NCBI RefSeq assembly: GCF_001368815.1
Contig: NZ_CTEI01000002.1
Span: forward strand, 186,001 to 250,000
From: Paraliobacillus sp. PM-2
Lineage (GTDB): Bacteria > Bacillota > Bacilli > Bacillales > Amphibacillaceae
DNA length: 64,000 nucleotides
Direction of reading: 5' to 3'
Shown here: positions 9,302-18,164 of the stretch, piece by piece
How the letters are laid out: every line of letters begins with the position of its first letter
How positions within the stretch are numbered: the first letter of the stretch is position 1
Notes under the pieces: model-generated
Seen by the model: the letters and a program-made list of their open reading frames with translations, nothing else
Told to the model about the DNA's origin: nothing
Database searches by the model: none
Position numbers and translations under genes: made by a program

Positions 9302-9754
9302 TTATTTACCTATTTCCAGCGCTTTCATTAACATGCTTTTTGTCGCATTAATCGATGTCACATTAGCCTCATAGGATCTTGTTGCACTCATTAGATCGAC
9401 CATTTCTTCTAATGTATCAACATTTGGCATTGCGACATAACCATCTTCATTCGCATCTGGGTGCGTTGGATTATATACCATAGTAAATGGTTCATCATCT
9501 TCAATAATTTTACCAACTTGAACACCCGATCCTACATTCGTAGTTTTTGTTGCTTTATTTAGATAGGAAGAGAATGAGGCTCCTCTTTCTTCAAAGGTAA
9601 CCATTTTTCTTCGATAAGGTTCATATTCACCGTTTTCATTAATGGTGGCCCTTGTTGTATCAGCATTTGCAATATTTGAGGATATTGTATCCATACGCAA
9701 ACGTTGCGCAGTCAGAGCACTCGCGCTCGCATTTAATGAATGAAAGATACTCAT
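9302..9754 (-). CDS. flgC: Flagellar basal-body rod protein FlgC
   Basis: Proximal rod subunit. The 150-residue protein begins with the rod signature (SASALTAQRLRMDTISSNIA) and ends with the conserved C-terminal helix (LMSATRSYEANVTSINATKS). Its ATG shares one base with the flgB stop codon and its Shine-Dalgarno sequence (GGAGGTGGAG) lies inside flgB, so translation is coupled. Confidence 0.96.
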   Translation of the reverse strand: MSIFHSLNASASALTAQRLRMDTISSNIANADTTRATINENGEYEPYRRKMVTFEERGASFSSYLNKATKTTNVGSGVQVGKIIEDDEPFTMVYNPTHPDANEDGYVAMPNVDTLEEMVDLMSATRSYEANVTSINATKSMLMKALEIGK

Positions 9755-10152
9755 TATGCTCCACCTCCACGAATGACGGTCTGTAAGCTATTAAATTTGC
9801 CATTCAACCGATCTACTAGGGATTGGTAATAAATTTGATTTTTTGCCAATGCAGACATTTCTTTGTCTACATCTACATTATTACCATTGTGATTGTATTG
9901 TGTATTTTTACTTGTTACAATTTGGAATGATTGGGAAGTATGTCTGTTAAAGGTAAGGTGTTTTTCATTTGTGCGTTTTGCATGAAATTCATTACTCAAC
10001 TCTTTATGTAAAAGTTGTTTGAAGACAACATCTTTTGCTTTATAATTTTCAGTATCAACGTTCGCTATGTTATTTGCTATTGCTTTGTTTTTAAGTGTCG
10101 AATAGTCTAGACCATTTTGAAGACTTGCAACTGTGCTCCCAAATAGCGACAT
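9754..10152 (-). CDS. flgB: Flagellar basal-body rod protein FlgB
   Basis: Proximal rod subunit and first gene of the fla/che operon. The 132-residue protein has the rod motif KAIANNIANVDTENYKAKDV near residues 24-43 and the NGNNVDVDKEMSALAKNQI segment near residues 85-103. The ATG at 10152 is chosen because AGGAGG lies eight bases upstream and the resulting MSLFGST start matches the family; a GTG at 10161 overlaps the Shine-Dalgarno sequence. A SigA-type promoter lies about 55 bases upstream. Confidence 0.95.
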   Translation of the reverse strand: MSLFGSTVASLQNGLDYSTLKNKAIANNIANVDTENYKAKDVVFKQLLHKELSNEFHAKRTNEKHLTFNRHTSQSFQIVTSKNTQYNHNGNNVDVDKEMSALAKNQIYYQSLVDRLNGKFNSLQTVIRGGGA

Positions 10153-10204
10153 ATTTTGCACCTCCTAAAAAGTAACCCTCAAAAAATAGTATTTCATATC
10201 GAAT

Positions 10205-10233
10205 ATTGTAGATTAATTATTATCATGTGTCTA
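10205..10233 (-). promoter_or_regulatory. SigA-type promoter of the fla/che operon
   Basis: On the minus strand: -35 TAGACA, 17-base spacer, -10 TACAAT, each 5/6 to consensus, placed so that transcription would start near 10198, about 46 bases before the flgB ATG. The rest of the 428-base flgB-codY gap (10153-10589) holds the codY terminator at its codY end and otherwise AT-rich sequence; I found no convincing SigD element. Confidence 0.65.
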
Positions 10234-10547
10234 TCCTATTTCTGCATAATCTGACTATAGTTGCAAACAAAAGATGAGATTTAAGACAAAAGAACCACGG
10301 TATTGTCCTGGTTTTCAGGAAGAAGAAACGGAGGAAAAATGTAGAGTTGTGTCTCTTTTAGTATTATTATTACACATATTAATCTAATTGGAAACTACCA
10401 CATAAGCAATAATTTAAGGTTTTTTTTAAAAATAGATCATTTTACTCATTTTGTTAAAGGTTAAAAGATATCAATTATTATTTTATCTTATCTTTAATCT
10501 AGTTCCTTTATCTCCAAATGCAAATACACTAAAGGCTCTCTGTGTAC

Positions 10548-10576
10548 AAAAAAAAGACGCTTCATTTAGAGCGTCT
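10548..10576 (-). terminator. Intrinsic terminator after codY
   Basis: Minus strand: 7-bp stem AGACGCT/AGCGTCT with an 8-base loop followed by eight T residues, 14 bases after the codY stop. It should separate codY from the fla/che operon. Confidence 0.85.
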
Positions 10577-10589
10577 CTTAACAAGTTTA

Positions 10590-11369
10590 TTAATTAGATT
10601 TGATTCGTTGTAATTCTACTAAGAACTTATTATTTAATACCTTAATATAGGTTCCTTTCATTCCCAGTGATCTAGATTCTATAACACCAGCACTTTCTAA
10701 CTTACGTAAAGCATTTACGATTACTGAGCGCGTAATACCAACACGATCTGCGATTTTACTTGCCACAAGTAACCCTTCATTTCCGTCTAATTCATCAAAT
10801 ATATGTTCAATAGCCTCTAATTCACTATAAGAAAGTGAGCTTATCGCCATTTGAACCACTGCTTTACTACGTGCTTCTGTTTCGATTTCTTCCGTTTTTT
10901 CATGTAATATTTCCATGCCGACTACCGTTGCACCGTATTCAGCAAGTAAAAGATCATCCGTATTAAAACTGTCAGTTAATCTACTCAATATTAAAGTTCC
11001 AAGTCTTTCACCGCCACCTATAATTGGGACAATTGTTGTTAATCCACTTTTAAATAACTCGCGATTTTCTACTGGAAAAGCAGTATATTTACTGTCTATA
11101 TCAATATTAGCAGTTGTTTCATTGATATGGAATAAGCTGTCTGTATATTCTTCCGGAAATTGTCTTTCTTCTAACATGGCTTTCATTCGTGCATTTTCAA
11201 TCTGTTGATTAATAGCAAAGCCTAATAGCTTACCTCTTCTACTTACAACAAATATATTAGCGCTTATAATATCTCTTAAAGTAGCCGCCATTTCATTGAA
11301 GTTTACTGATTTACCCGTTGTTTTTTGCAAAATAGAGTTAATTTTCCTAGCACGTTCTAATAGTTCCAT
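10590..11369 (-). CDS. codY: GTP-sensing transcriptional pleiotropic repressor CodY
   Basis: Global regulator that represses nutrient-scavenging, branched-chain amino-acid and other stationary-phase genes when GTP and Ile/Leu/Val are plentiful. The 259 residues comprise an N-terminal GAF domain that binds branched-chain amino acids (about 1-155) and a C-terminal winged helix-turn-helix with the recognition motif [20 protein letters not shown] (about 203-222). CGGAGG precedes the ATG. It is the last gene of xerC-hslV-hslU-codY and is followed by a strong terminator. CodY is known in Bacillus to influence motility genes, which lie immediately downstream here. Confidence 0.98.
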   Translation of the reverse strand: MELLERARKINSILQKTTGKSVNFNEMAATLRDIISANIFVVSRRGKLLGFAINQQIENARMKAMLEERQFPEEYTDSLFHINETTANIDIDSKYTAFPVENRELFKSGLTTIVPIIGGGERLGTLILSRLTDSFNTDDLLLAEYGATVVGMEILHEKTEEIETEARSKAVVQMAISSLSYSELEAIEHIFDELDGNEGLLVASKIADRVGITRSVIVNALRKLESAGVIESRSLGMKGTYIKVLNNKFLVELQRIKSN

Positions 11370-11438
11370 GATGTGCCTCCGTTCTCTTTTATAATCATAT
11401 GTTATTGGATATTTATAAGTATCAGATACGTTGAAATT

Positions 11439-12839
11439 TTAGAGAATATATTGACTTAAATCTTTATTTTTAACAATTGTTCCAAGTTTCTCTTCAACAT
11501 AGCCTTTGGTGATTTCAATCGTAGGCATGGTTACATCTGATGCTTCAAATGATAAATCTTCTAGTAATTTTTCTAGAATAGTATGAAGTCTTCTTGCGCC
11601 AATATTATCTGTGTCTTGATTAACTTCATAAGCAACTTTAGCAAGTTGTGTAATTGCCTCATTTGTAAACACTACATCGATATCTTCTGTTTTTAACAGT
11701 GCTTGATACTGTTTTAACAAGGCATTGGATGGTTCTACCAAGATACGTTCAAAGTCATCTATTGATAATTTTTCAAGCTCCACCCTTATAGGAAATCTCC
11801 CTTGTAGTTCTGGTATTAAGTCAGAAGGTTTAGCCATATGAAATGCACCAGCTGCTACAAATAAAACATGATCTGTTTTGACCGGCCCATACTTTGTGAC
11901 AATGGTCGATCCCTCTATAATAGGTAAAATATCACGTTGTACACCCTCACGTGATACATCTGCTGTTTGCTCTGATTTCCCCGCAACTTTATCAATTTCA
12001 TCTATAAAAATTATACCTGATTGCTCAACTTTCTCTAAAGCATCTTGCGTCACTTCATCCATGTCAATTAATTTTTGCGCCTCTTGATGTGTTAATACTT
12101 TTCTCGCTTCTTTTACAGTTAGTTTTCTTTTATTCTTTTTTTTGGGCATCAACGATCCAAGTGCATTTTGCATGTTCATTCCCATTTGTTCCATCCCTGA
12201 ACCTTGTAACATATCAAACATATTAGCAGACTGCTCTTCTACTTCTATCGTAACAAACGTATCTTCTAATTCTCCTAATGCTAATTGATGTGCAATTTGT
12301 TTTCGCTTCGTTTGGATTTCTTGATTCGCTTCCTCAGCTTTTTCTTCTGATCCTTCTGAGGTTTGCTGATTATTAAATAGCATTTCAAATGGATTTTTCG
12401 TTTCGTTTTGTTGCTTTTTGGCAATAGGAACTAATAGTTTAACAAGGCGATCATTTGCATATTGTTTTGCACGCTCTTTCACTTGCTCCATTTTCTCTTC
12501 TTTCACCATTCTTATAGCCGTTTCTACCAAATCTCGAACCATTGATTCCACATCTCTACCAACATAACCAACTTCAGTGAATTTTGTTGCTTCCACTTTT
12601 ATAAATGGTGCGCCAACAAGTTTGGCTAACCGTCTTGCAATTTCTGTTTTCCCAACACCTGTAGGACCAATCATTAAAATATTTTTTGGAACAATTTCAT
12701 CTCTTATACTATCGTCCAATTTTGATCTTCGATAACGATTTCTCAGAGCAACAGCTACCGATTTCTTTGCTTGGTTCTGTCCAATAATAAATCGATCTAA
12801 TTCTGCAACAATTTGCTTAGGTGACATTCCCATATCCAC
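11439..12839 (-). CDS. hslU: HslU (ClpY) ATPase of the HslUV protease
   Basis: AAA+ unfoldase that feeds substrates into HslV. It has 466 residues; Walker A GPTGVGKT at 58-65, the inserted I-domain (about 110-235, rich in charged residues), Walker [10 protein letters not shown], sensor region GRFPIRVEL and a C-terminal tail that docks to HslV. The GTG at 12839 is supported by GGAGG eight bases upstream. It follows hslV by 18 bases. Confidence 0.97.
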   Translation of the reverse strand: MDMGMSPKQIVAELDRFIIGQNQAKKSVAVALRNRYRRSKLDDSIRDEIVPKNILMIGPTGVGKTEIARRLAKLVGAPFIKVEATKFTEVGYVGRDVESMVRDLVETAIRMVKEEKMEQVKERAKQYANDRLVKLLVPIAKKQQNETKNPFEMLFNNQQTSEGSEEKAEEANQEIQTKRKQIAHQLALGELEDTFVTIEVEEQSANMFDMLQGSGMEQMGMNMQNALGSLMPKKKNKRKLTVKEARKVLTHQEAQKLIDMDEVTQDALEKVEQSGIIFIDEIDKVAGKSEQTADVSREGVQRDILPIIEGSTIVTKYGPVKTDHVLFVAAGAFHMAKPSDLIPELQGRFPIRVELEKLSIDDFERILVEPSNALLKQYQALLKTEDIDVVFTNEAITQLAKVAYEVNQDTDNIGARRLHTILEKLLEDLSFEASDVTMPTIEITKGYVEEKLGTIVKNKDLSQYIL

Positions 12840-12857
12840 CCATATAACCTCCTTAAA

Positions 12858-13403
12858 CTAATCAATAACCTCTAATGTTATTTGATTGTTCGTATATACA
12901 CAAATTTCACCAGCAATCTCCAATGCAGATTGAGCAATGTCTTTGGCCGTTTTATCGCCACTATAACGCTTTAATGCTCTTCCTGCGGCTAACGCATAAT
13001 TTCCACCTGAGCCTATTGCTAATATACCATCATCTGGTTCAATCACTTCTCCCGTTCCAGATACGAGAAGTAGCGTTTCTTTATTCATTACAATTAACAT
13101 TGCTTCTAATTTCCGTAACACTTTGTCACTTCGCCACTCTTTAGCTAATTCTACTGATGAACGTTGTAAGTTACCATTAAAAGCTTCCAATTTCGCCTCG
13201 AATTTTTCAAATAATGTGAACGCATCTGCTACAGATCCAGCAAATCCAGCTAATACCTGACCTTTAAATAATTTACGGACTTTTTTTGCTGTATGTTTCA
13301 TAACTACAGCATTTCCCATAGTAACTTGGCCATCACCGCTCATCGCACACTGGCCGTTATGTTGAATTGCAAATATCGTAGTCGCATGAAATTCATTGCC
13401 CAT
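12858..13403 (-). CDS. hslV: HslV (ClpQ/CodW) peptidase subunit
   Basis: Proteasome-beta-like N-terminal-nucleophile hydrolase forming the HslUV chamber. Conserved features are [30 protein letters not shown] and [16 protein letters not shown]. The N-terminus is [11 protein letters not shown]: residue 2 is Gly, unlike B. subtilis CodW where Met removal exposes a catalytic Ser. The Thr pair at residues 8-9 aligns with Thr1-Thr2 of E. coli HslV, so activity would need removal of seven residues, or a different mechanism. The ATG has GAGGTG at good spacing. Confidence 0.95.
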   Translation of the reverse strand: MGNEFHATTIFAIQHNGQCAMSGDGQVTMGNAVVMKHTAKKVRKLFKGQVLAGFAGSVADAFTLFEKFEAKLEAFNGNLQRSSVELAKEWRSDKVLRKLEAMLIVMNKETLLLVSGTGEVIEPDDGILAIGSGGNYALAAGRALKRYSGDKTAKDIAQSALEIAGEICVYTNNQITLEVID

Positions 13404-13412
13404 CCTATCACC

Positions 13413-14324
13413 TCAATTTCTTTTTGCTCTTGGATGACTATCCATATAAATAGAACGCAATCGATCCTTAGATACATGTGTATAAATCTGCGTTGATGAA
13501 AGATGCTCATGCCCAAGCAATTCCTGGACACTTCGAAGATCAGCACCTGCATTTAACATATGTGTAGCAAACGAATGTCTTAATTTATGAGGATGTAATT
13601 TTATTGTTAATGCTGCCTCATCCACCATTTTATTTAAGATTAAACGAATTCCTCTTGATGTAATGGGGGTTCCTTTTGCGTTTAAAAACAATGCTTCTGT
13701 TTTTAAATTTGATTTTTTTAATAGCTGTTTTCTACCAACATTAATATAATCAATTAAGGCCTTTGCTGCGAAACTTCCAAACGGAACATATCTTTCCTTT
13801 CGACCTTTACCTAAGACCAGTATCGTTTGCAAATCAAAATCAATTGCATCTAAGGTTAAATTAGTACATTCACTAACTCGGATACCAGTTGCATACATAA
13901 TTTCCAAAATCGCTTGATTTCTCTGGCCCAACGGTGTGGAAAGATCACTAATGAAAAATAATTTTTCTATTTCCTCTTCATATAGAAAGTTTGGTATACG
14001 GTGTTTATCTTTTGGTAAAACAATTTGCATGAATGGATTATCACATACTATACTTTCTCTCTCTAAGTAAAGATAAAAACTTCTTAGACTAGAAATTTTT
14101 CGTGAAACACTGCATCTCGCTAACGACTCATTATATAGATAACTCAAATATAGCCTTACAGTTTGATGATCTATTTCATTTAATTGCGTAATCCCTTCAA
14201 TATATAAAAATTGAAAAAATGCCTCTATATCTTTTATGTAAAAATCTATCGTATACGGTGATGCGTTTTTTTCTATTTGAAGATATGATCGAAATTCATG
14301 AAGCTGTTTATTTAATTCGTCCAT
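13413..14324 (-). CDS. xerC: Tyrosine recombinase XerC (CodV)
   Basis: Site-specific recombinase that acts with XerD at dif to resolve chromosome dimers. The 303-residue form has an N-terminal SAM-like domain and a catalytic domain with Arg149 (ATGIRVSEC), Lys173, the H246-x-x-R249 box (HKLRHSF), His272 and nucleophile Tyr281 (QIYTHVS). I chose the ATG at 14324: GGGGG precedes it and the length matches B. subtilis CodV (304); the frame is open to 14372. It heads the codV-W-X-Y operon, and the gene trmFO that usually precedes it is absent. Confidence 0.95.
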   Translation of the reverse strand: MDELNKQLHEFRSYLQIEKNASPYTIDFYIKDIEAFFQFLYIEGITQLNEIDHQTVRLYLSYLYNESLARCSVSRKISSLRSFYLYLERESIVCDNPFMQIVLPKDKHRIPNFLYEEEIEKLFFISDLSTPLGQRNQAILEIMYATGIRVSECTNLTLDAIDFDLQTILVLGKGRKERYVPFGSFAAKALIDYINVGRKQLLKKSNLKTEALFLNAKGTPITSRGIRLILNKMVDEAALTIKLHPHKLRHSFATHMLNAGADLRSVQELLGHEHLSSTQIYTHVSKDRLRSIYMDSHPRAKRN

Positions 14325-14471
14325 TTTTACCCCCACTAAGCGATTAAAGCTTAACATAACTACGATAATCATGCAATAAATTTTACTAAATTGCCATAAA
14401 ATTCTGAAATGTTATCTCTAGCAGTAATGATGGATGTTGTTCTGTAAAGTAAAATTACTTACCAATCGAAA

Positions 14472-14500
14472 ATTATAGCCTGTTGTATTTTATATGTCAA
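14472..14500 (-). promoter_or_regulatory. Perfect consensus SigA promoter for xerC-hslV-hslU-codY
   Basis: Minus strand: -35 TTGACA, 17-base spacer, -10 TATAAT, both hexamers 6/6. Predicted start near 14465, about 140 bases before xerC. The 323-base xerC-topA gap (14325-14647) therefore contains, from right to left, the topA terminator, this promoter and an untranslated leader; no trace of a trmFO reading frame was seen in it. Confidence 0.85.
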
Positions 14501-14606
14501 TCAATATTTTTATCGTTCTAAAAGAAAATTTTCACACTATTATGAGTAGTTATTATTATTCATATCCTTTTTTTCAACATTTCAATCATTCTTTTGTATA
14601 AACAAT

Positions 14607-14638
14607 AAAAAAAAGAAGTTGTAAATAAACAACTTCTT
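14607..14638 (-). terminator. Intrinsic terminator after topA
   Basis: Minus strand: 10-bp perfect stem AAGAAGTTGT/ACAACTTCTT, 6-base loop, followed by six or more T residues, starting ten bases after the topA stop. Confidence 0.9.
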
Positions 14639-14647
14639 ACTAACAAA

Positions 14648-16726
14648 TTATTTTTGAGGCTCTTCTTTATAATCACAAGCTGTACATTGTATTTGTACGC
14701 CTTTTTTAGATTTTTTCTCTACGAGTAAACTTTGGCATTTAGGACATGGACGAGAAATTGGTTTATCCCAAGATAGGAAATCACAGTCTGGGTAATTATC
14801 ACACCCATAAAAAGTACGCCGTTTTTTTGATTTCCTTTCTACGATATTGCCTGTTTTACATTTAGGACAGTTCACGCCAACTTCTTTAAGGATTGGCTTT
14901 GTATTTCGACAGTCAGGAAAATTAGAACATGCAAGGAATTTACCGTATCTCCCCATTTTATAAACCATTTCATGACCACACTTTTCACAGTCAATACCCG
15001 CTGGCTCATCTCTAATTTCTACTTTTTCCATCTCTTCTTCAGCTATTTCTAAACGTTTTTCAAAACCTTGATAGAACTGATCAATAATTTCTACCCAATT
15101 AGTTTTTCCATCTTCAACAGCATCTAAATCGTCTTCCATTTTCACCGTAAAATCAACATCTATAATCTCTGGGAAAAATTCCCTTATTAAATCTATAACA
15201 ATTTCACCAAGCTCAGTAGGTACAAATCTTTTATTATCTAATGAGACGTATCCCCTACGTTGAATTGTATCTAATGTTGGTGCATACGTAGAAGGTCTAC
15301 CTATTCCTTGTTCCTCCATCGTTTTTACCAATCTTGCTTCAGTATAACGTGGAGGTGGCTGTGTAAAATGTTGATTTGGTTTAATATCCTTTGCCTTTAC
15401 AAACATACCTTCTTCTAATTCAGGTAACAATCTATCTTCTTCTGTTTTATTGTCGTCTCTTCCTTCTATATATACTTTCATAAATCCTTTAAATTTAATT
15501 TTAGAGCCATTCGCTCTAAACGTCACACCATTTTGACCAAGATGAACGGTCATTGTATCCATAATTGCTGGCGCCATTAAACTTGCAATAAAACGATCCC
15601 ATATTAATTTATATAGTCGATATTGATCTCGAGACAATACACTTTTTAATGAGCTTGGATCACGAAAAGCAGCTGTAGGTCGAATTGCTTCATGGGCATC
15701 TTGTGCACCTTCCGCATTTTTTTTCTGCTTTATAACACCAATATAATTATCACCGTATTTCTCACTAATATAACTCTTACCTTCTTGCTTTGCAGTATCA
15801 GATAGTCTAGTTGAATCTGTACGCATGTAAGTAATTAAACCTGTAATGCCGCCATCTTTTTTACCTAAATCGATCCCTTCATAAAGTTGTTGTGCTACCA
15901 TCATTGTTTTTTTAGCTCTAAAATTCAATTTGCGTGCCGCCTCTTGTTGAAGAGAAGAGGTTGTAAATGGAGCAGATGGATTACGCTTTCTTTCTTTCTT
16001 TTGTACTTTATCAACTTTATACTGATCGCTGGTTAATTTGGCTTGAATCTTTTCTACAGCTTCTTTATTGGGTAGTTTTGTTTTCTTACCATCAACACCG
16101 TAAAAGATACCTTCAAAGCTTGAGGATTCTTTTATAAACATGCCATCAATAGACCAGTACTCTTCTGGTTTAAAATCCTTGATTTCTCTTTCTCGATCAA
16201 TAATCATCTTCACTGCTACAGATTGAACCCGTCCGGCACTGAGCCCTTTTTTGACTTTCTTCCATAATAACGGACTGATATTATAGCCTACCAGTCGATC
16301 AAGAATACGTCTTGCTTGTTGTGCATCAACTAGATCCATATTAATTTTTCTTGGATGTTTAAAAGATTCTTTAATGGCATCCTTTGTAATTTCATTAAAA
16401 ACAACACGACAATTAGAATTTTGATCAATGTTCAAACTATGTGCAAGGTGCCATGCAATTGCTTCACCTTCTCTGTCGGGGTCAGCAGCGAGATAAACTT
16501 TTTTAACTTTTTTTGCAGCAGATTTTAATTCTTTTAATACAGGGCCTTTCCCTCGAATCGTGATATATTTTGGACTGAATTCATTTTTTTCATCTACACC
16601 CATCTGACTTTTCGGTAAATCTCGAACATGTCCCATGGATGCTTTTACTTTATATTTTTTCCCTAAATAACGTTCAATTGTTTTTGCTTTTGCTGGTGAT
16701 TCCACTATTACTAAATAATCTGCCAT
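14648..16726 (-). CDS. topA: DNA topoisomerase I
   Basis: Type IA topoisomerase that relaxes negative supercoils. The 692-residue form has the N-terminal Toprim domain ([11 protein letters not shown] near residues 8-18; [11 protein letters not shown]), the active-site Tyr in [12 protein letters not shown] near residue 300, and three C-terminal Cys4 zinc ribbons (CEKC...C...C, CPKC...C...C, CPKC...C..C; about 575-690). I chose the ATG at 16726 because GGGAGG lies seven bases upstream; the frame is open to 16741. It is followed by its own terminator. Confidence 0.97.
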   Translation of the reverse strand: MADYLVIVESPAKAKTIERYLGKKYKVKASMGHVRDLPKSQMGVDEKNEFSPKYITIRGKGPVLKELKSAAKKVKKVYLAADPDREGEAIAWHLAHSLNIDQNSNCRVVFNEITKDAIKESFKHPRKINMDLVDAQQARRILDRLVGYNISPLLWKKVKKGLSAGRVQSVAVKMIIDREREIKDFKPEEYWSIDGMFIKESSSFEGIFYGVDGKKTKLPNKEAVEKIQAKLTSDQYKVDKVQKKERKRNPSAPFTTSSLQQEAARKLNFRAKKTMMVAQQLYEGIDLGKKDGGITGLITYMRTDSTRLSDTAKQEGKSYISEKYGDNYIGVIKQKKNAEGAQDAHEAIRPTAAFRDPSSLKSVLSRDQYRLYKLIWDRFIASLMAPAIMDTMTVHLGQNGVTFRANGSKIKFKGFMKVYIEGRDDNKTEEDRLLPELEEGMFVKAKDIKPNQHFTQPPPRYTEARLVKTMEEQGIGRPSTYAPTLDTIQRRGYVSLDNKRFVPTELGEIVIDLIREFFPEIIDVDFTVKMEDDLDAVEDGKTNWVEIIDQFYQGFEKRLEIAEEEMEKVEIRDEPAGIDCEKCGHEMVYKMGRYGKFLACSNFPDCRNTKPILKEVGVNCPKCKTGNIVERKSKKRRTFYGCDNYPDCDFLSWDKPISRPCPKCQSLLVEKKSKKGVQIQCTACDYKEEPQK

Positions 16727-16847
16727 TTCTGTTCCTCCCAAGAGGGTTTCTTCTTTTATCTATTTGATAAATCTTCACTATTATTAAATACTTTTTACCA
16801 TTTTGTCAAACGTTACTTTTATCTTTTTATTAAAAATAGGCTTTATT

Positions 16848-17759
16848 TTAGTCAATATTAGTCAACGTTAGACACCATTTTTCTTTCATTTGGTTCCAAT
16901 CTTGAACTAAATCATAGGTATTTTGTACTAACTTTGCGCCATCTTGAATCATTTTATGACAACCTTGGGTTTGGGGTAACCAAGGAGTACCAGGGACAGC
17001 ATATACTTCCCTTCCTTGTTCTAAAGCTTGATCAACAGTAATTAAAGAACCACTTTTTTCTTTGGCTTCAATAACAATGGTCCCAAAACTTAATCCACTA
17101 ATAATTCGATTTCTTTCAGGGAAATGATATCGTTTTGGTGGTGTATCAGGAGGGTATTCAGAAATAACTAACTGATTCGTAATTAAATCATAAAATAAAG
17201 CTTCATGTTGTTTAGGATAAATATGATTAAATCCACTTCCGAGCACAGCAATTGTTTTGCCATGATAATAGGTGGCCAAATGGTGTGTGTATCCATCAAT
17301 TCCTAATGCCATCCCACTTACAAACAGCCAATTATCTTTTACTAATGGACCTAATATATCAAACATTTTTTTCTTAGCCTCTTTAGAAGGATATCTTGTA
17401 CCTACAACACTCAAAGCAGGTTGATAATTTAATAAATTTGAATCCCCAAGTCCATATAGTACGATTGGTCGATCAGGAATACATCGTAAAGCAGAAGGAT
17501 AATTTTCATCTAATATTGTCCAAACATGATAGTCATTTAAGTCATTTTTCACTTTACTTAATAAATCTTGATCTCGGAGATAAGAAAATAACTTATTCGC
17601 TTTATCTTTTGTAATGTGAAGTAAAGTTTGCATGTCTGTTGGAGTCCATTCGTAGAGGGAATGTAAGGTTGGATCTTGTTGTAAGAAACGGTGAATCAGA
17701 GGTCTTGAAGTATAGCAAACACGATGGAGATGGATTAAACGAAAACGCGTTTGTTGCAA
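16848..17759 (-). CDS. dprA: DNA-processing protein DprA (Smf)
   Basis: RecA-loading factor for single-stranded DNA during natural transformation. The 303-residue protein has an N-terminal helical region and the Rossmann-like DprA domain (about 105-285) with SVVGTRYPS, SGMALGIDGYTH, AVLGSGFNHIYP, FPERNRIISGLS and GSLITVDQALEQGREVYAVPG (split). The start is a TTG at 17759 with AGGAG about ten bases upstream. In B. subtilis sucCD precede this gene; here it directly follows ylqH and has its own promoter and a leader with a long inverted repeat. Confidence 0.93.
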   Translation of the reverse strand: MQQTRFRLIHLHRVCYTSRPLIHRFLQQDPTLHSLYEWTPTDMQTLLHITKDKANKLFSYLRDQDLLSKVKNDLNDYHVWTILDENYPSALRCIPDRPIVLYGLGDSNLLNYQPALSVVGTRYPSKEAKKKMFDILGPLVKDNWLFVSGMALGIDGYTHHLATYYHGKTIAVLGSGFNHIYPKQHEALFYDLITNQLVISEYPPDTPPKRYHFPERNRIISGLSFGTIVIEAKEKSGSLITVDQALEQGREVYAVPGTPWLPQTQGCHKMIQDGAKLVQNTYDLVQDWNQMKEKWCLTLTNID

Positions 17760-17781
17760 TAAATTTCACTCCTATTCTTTG

Positions 17782-17821
17782 GAACAACTCAACATCCTAA
17801 TCATGCAATGTCGAGTTGTTC
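17782..17821 (-). repeat. 14-bp inverted repeat in the dprA leader
   Basis: Arms GAACAACTCGACAT and ATGTTGAGTTGTTC (minus strand) pair over 14 positions with one G-U, around a 12-base loop. It lies between the promoter and the dprA Shine-Dalgarno sequence and is not followed by a T run, so it is not a standard terminator. Confidence 0.75.
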
Positions 17822-17846
17822 AACATACTATCTTTTCAATAGTTTC

Positions 17847-17875
17847 ATTGTATAAAAATGGTAGGTGTTTGTCTA
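17847..17875 (-). promoter_or_regulatory. SigA-type promoter for dprA
   Basis: Minus strand: -35 TAGACA, 17-base spacer, -10 TACAAT, the same two hexamers as the fla/che promoter. Predicted start near 17840, about 80 bases before the dprA TTG. It begins right after the ylqH stop. Confidence 0.6.
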
Positions 17876-17876
17876 T

Positions 17877-18164
17877 CTATTTTTTTCTTTTTATATCTGT
17901 GTGTTTATCAACTTGATAAATAAAAGCAAATACTTCTGCTACTGCATGATATAATTCTTCAGGTATTTTTTCATTGATATTTAATGTTGCTAGAAGCTCT
18001 ATTAAATTATGATCTTGTTGAATAGGAAGTTCAGCTTTTTGCGCTTTTTCAATAATTTGTTGTGCAATTAAACCTGATCCAGTTGCAACGACTCGTGGAG
18101 CTTGATCATTTTGTTCATCATAACTTAGAGCAACTGCTTTTTTTCGTTTGTAATGGTCTGTCAT
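17877..18164 (-). CDS. ylqH: YlqH, FlhB C-terminal-domain-like protein
   Basis: A 95-residue protein that aligns with the cytoplasmic domain of the flagellar export switch FlhB after its cleavage site: AVALSYDEQNDQAPRVVATG and the IPEELYHAVAEVFAFIYQ tail. The FlhB autocleavage motif NPTH is absent (the N-terminus reads MTDHYKRKKAVALSY), and there are no membrane segments. The ATG overlaps the end of ylqG by four bases. Function is unknown; short FlhB paralogues (FlhX types) that can replace the cleaved domain are known in other bacteria, so a regulatory role with the export apparatus is possible. Confidence 0.85.
   Translation of the reverse strand: MTDHYKRKKAVALSYDEQNDQAPRVVATGSGLIAQQIIEKAQKAELPIQQDHNLIELLATLNINEKIPEELYHAVAEVFAFIYQVDKHTDIKRKK

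Noticed and set aside
10234-10547. Search for a SigD promoter upstream of flgB
   Set aside because: No TAAA-N15-GCCGATAT-like sequence was found; only AT-rich sequence and weak SigA-like hexamers.
14501-14540. AATTTTC-like sequence upstream of the xerC-codY promoter considered as a CodY box
   Set aside because: Only the left half agrees with the AATTTTCWGAAAATT consensus; the right half has too many mismatches.
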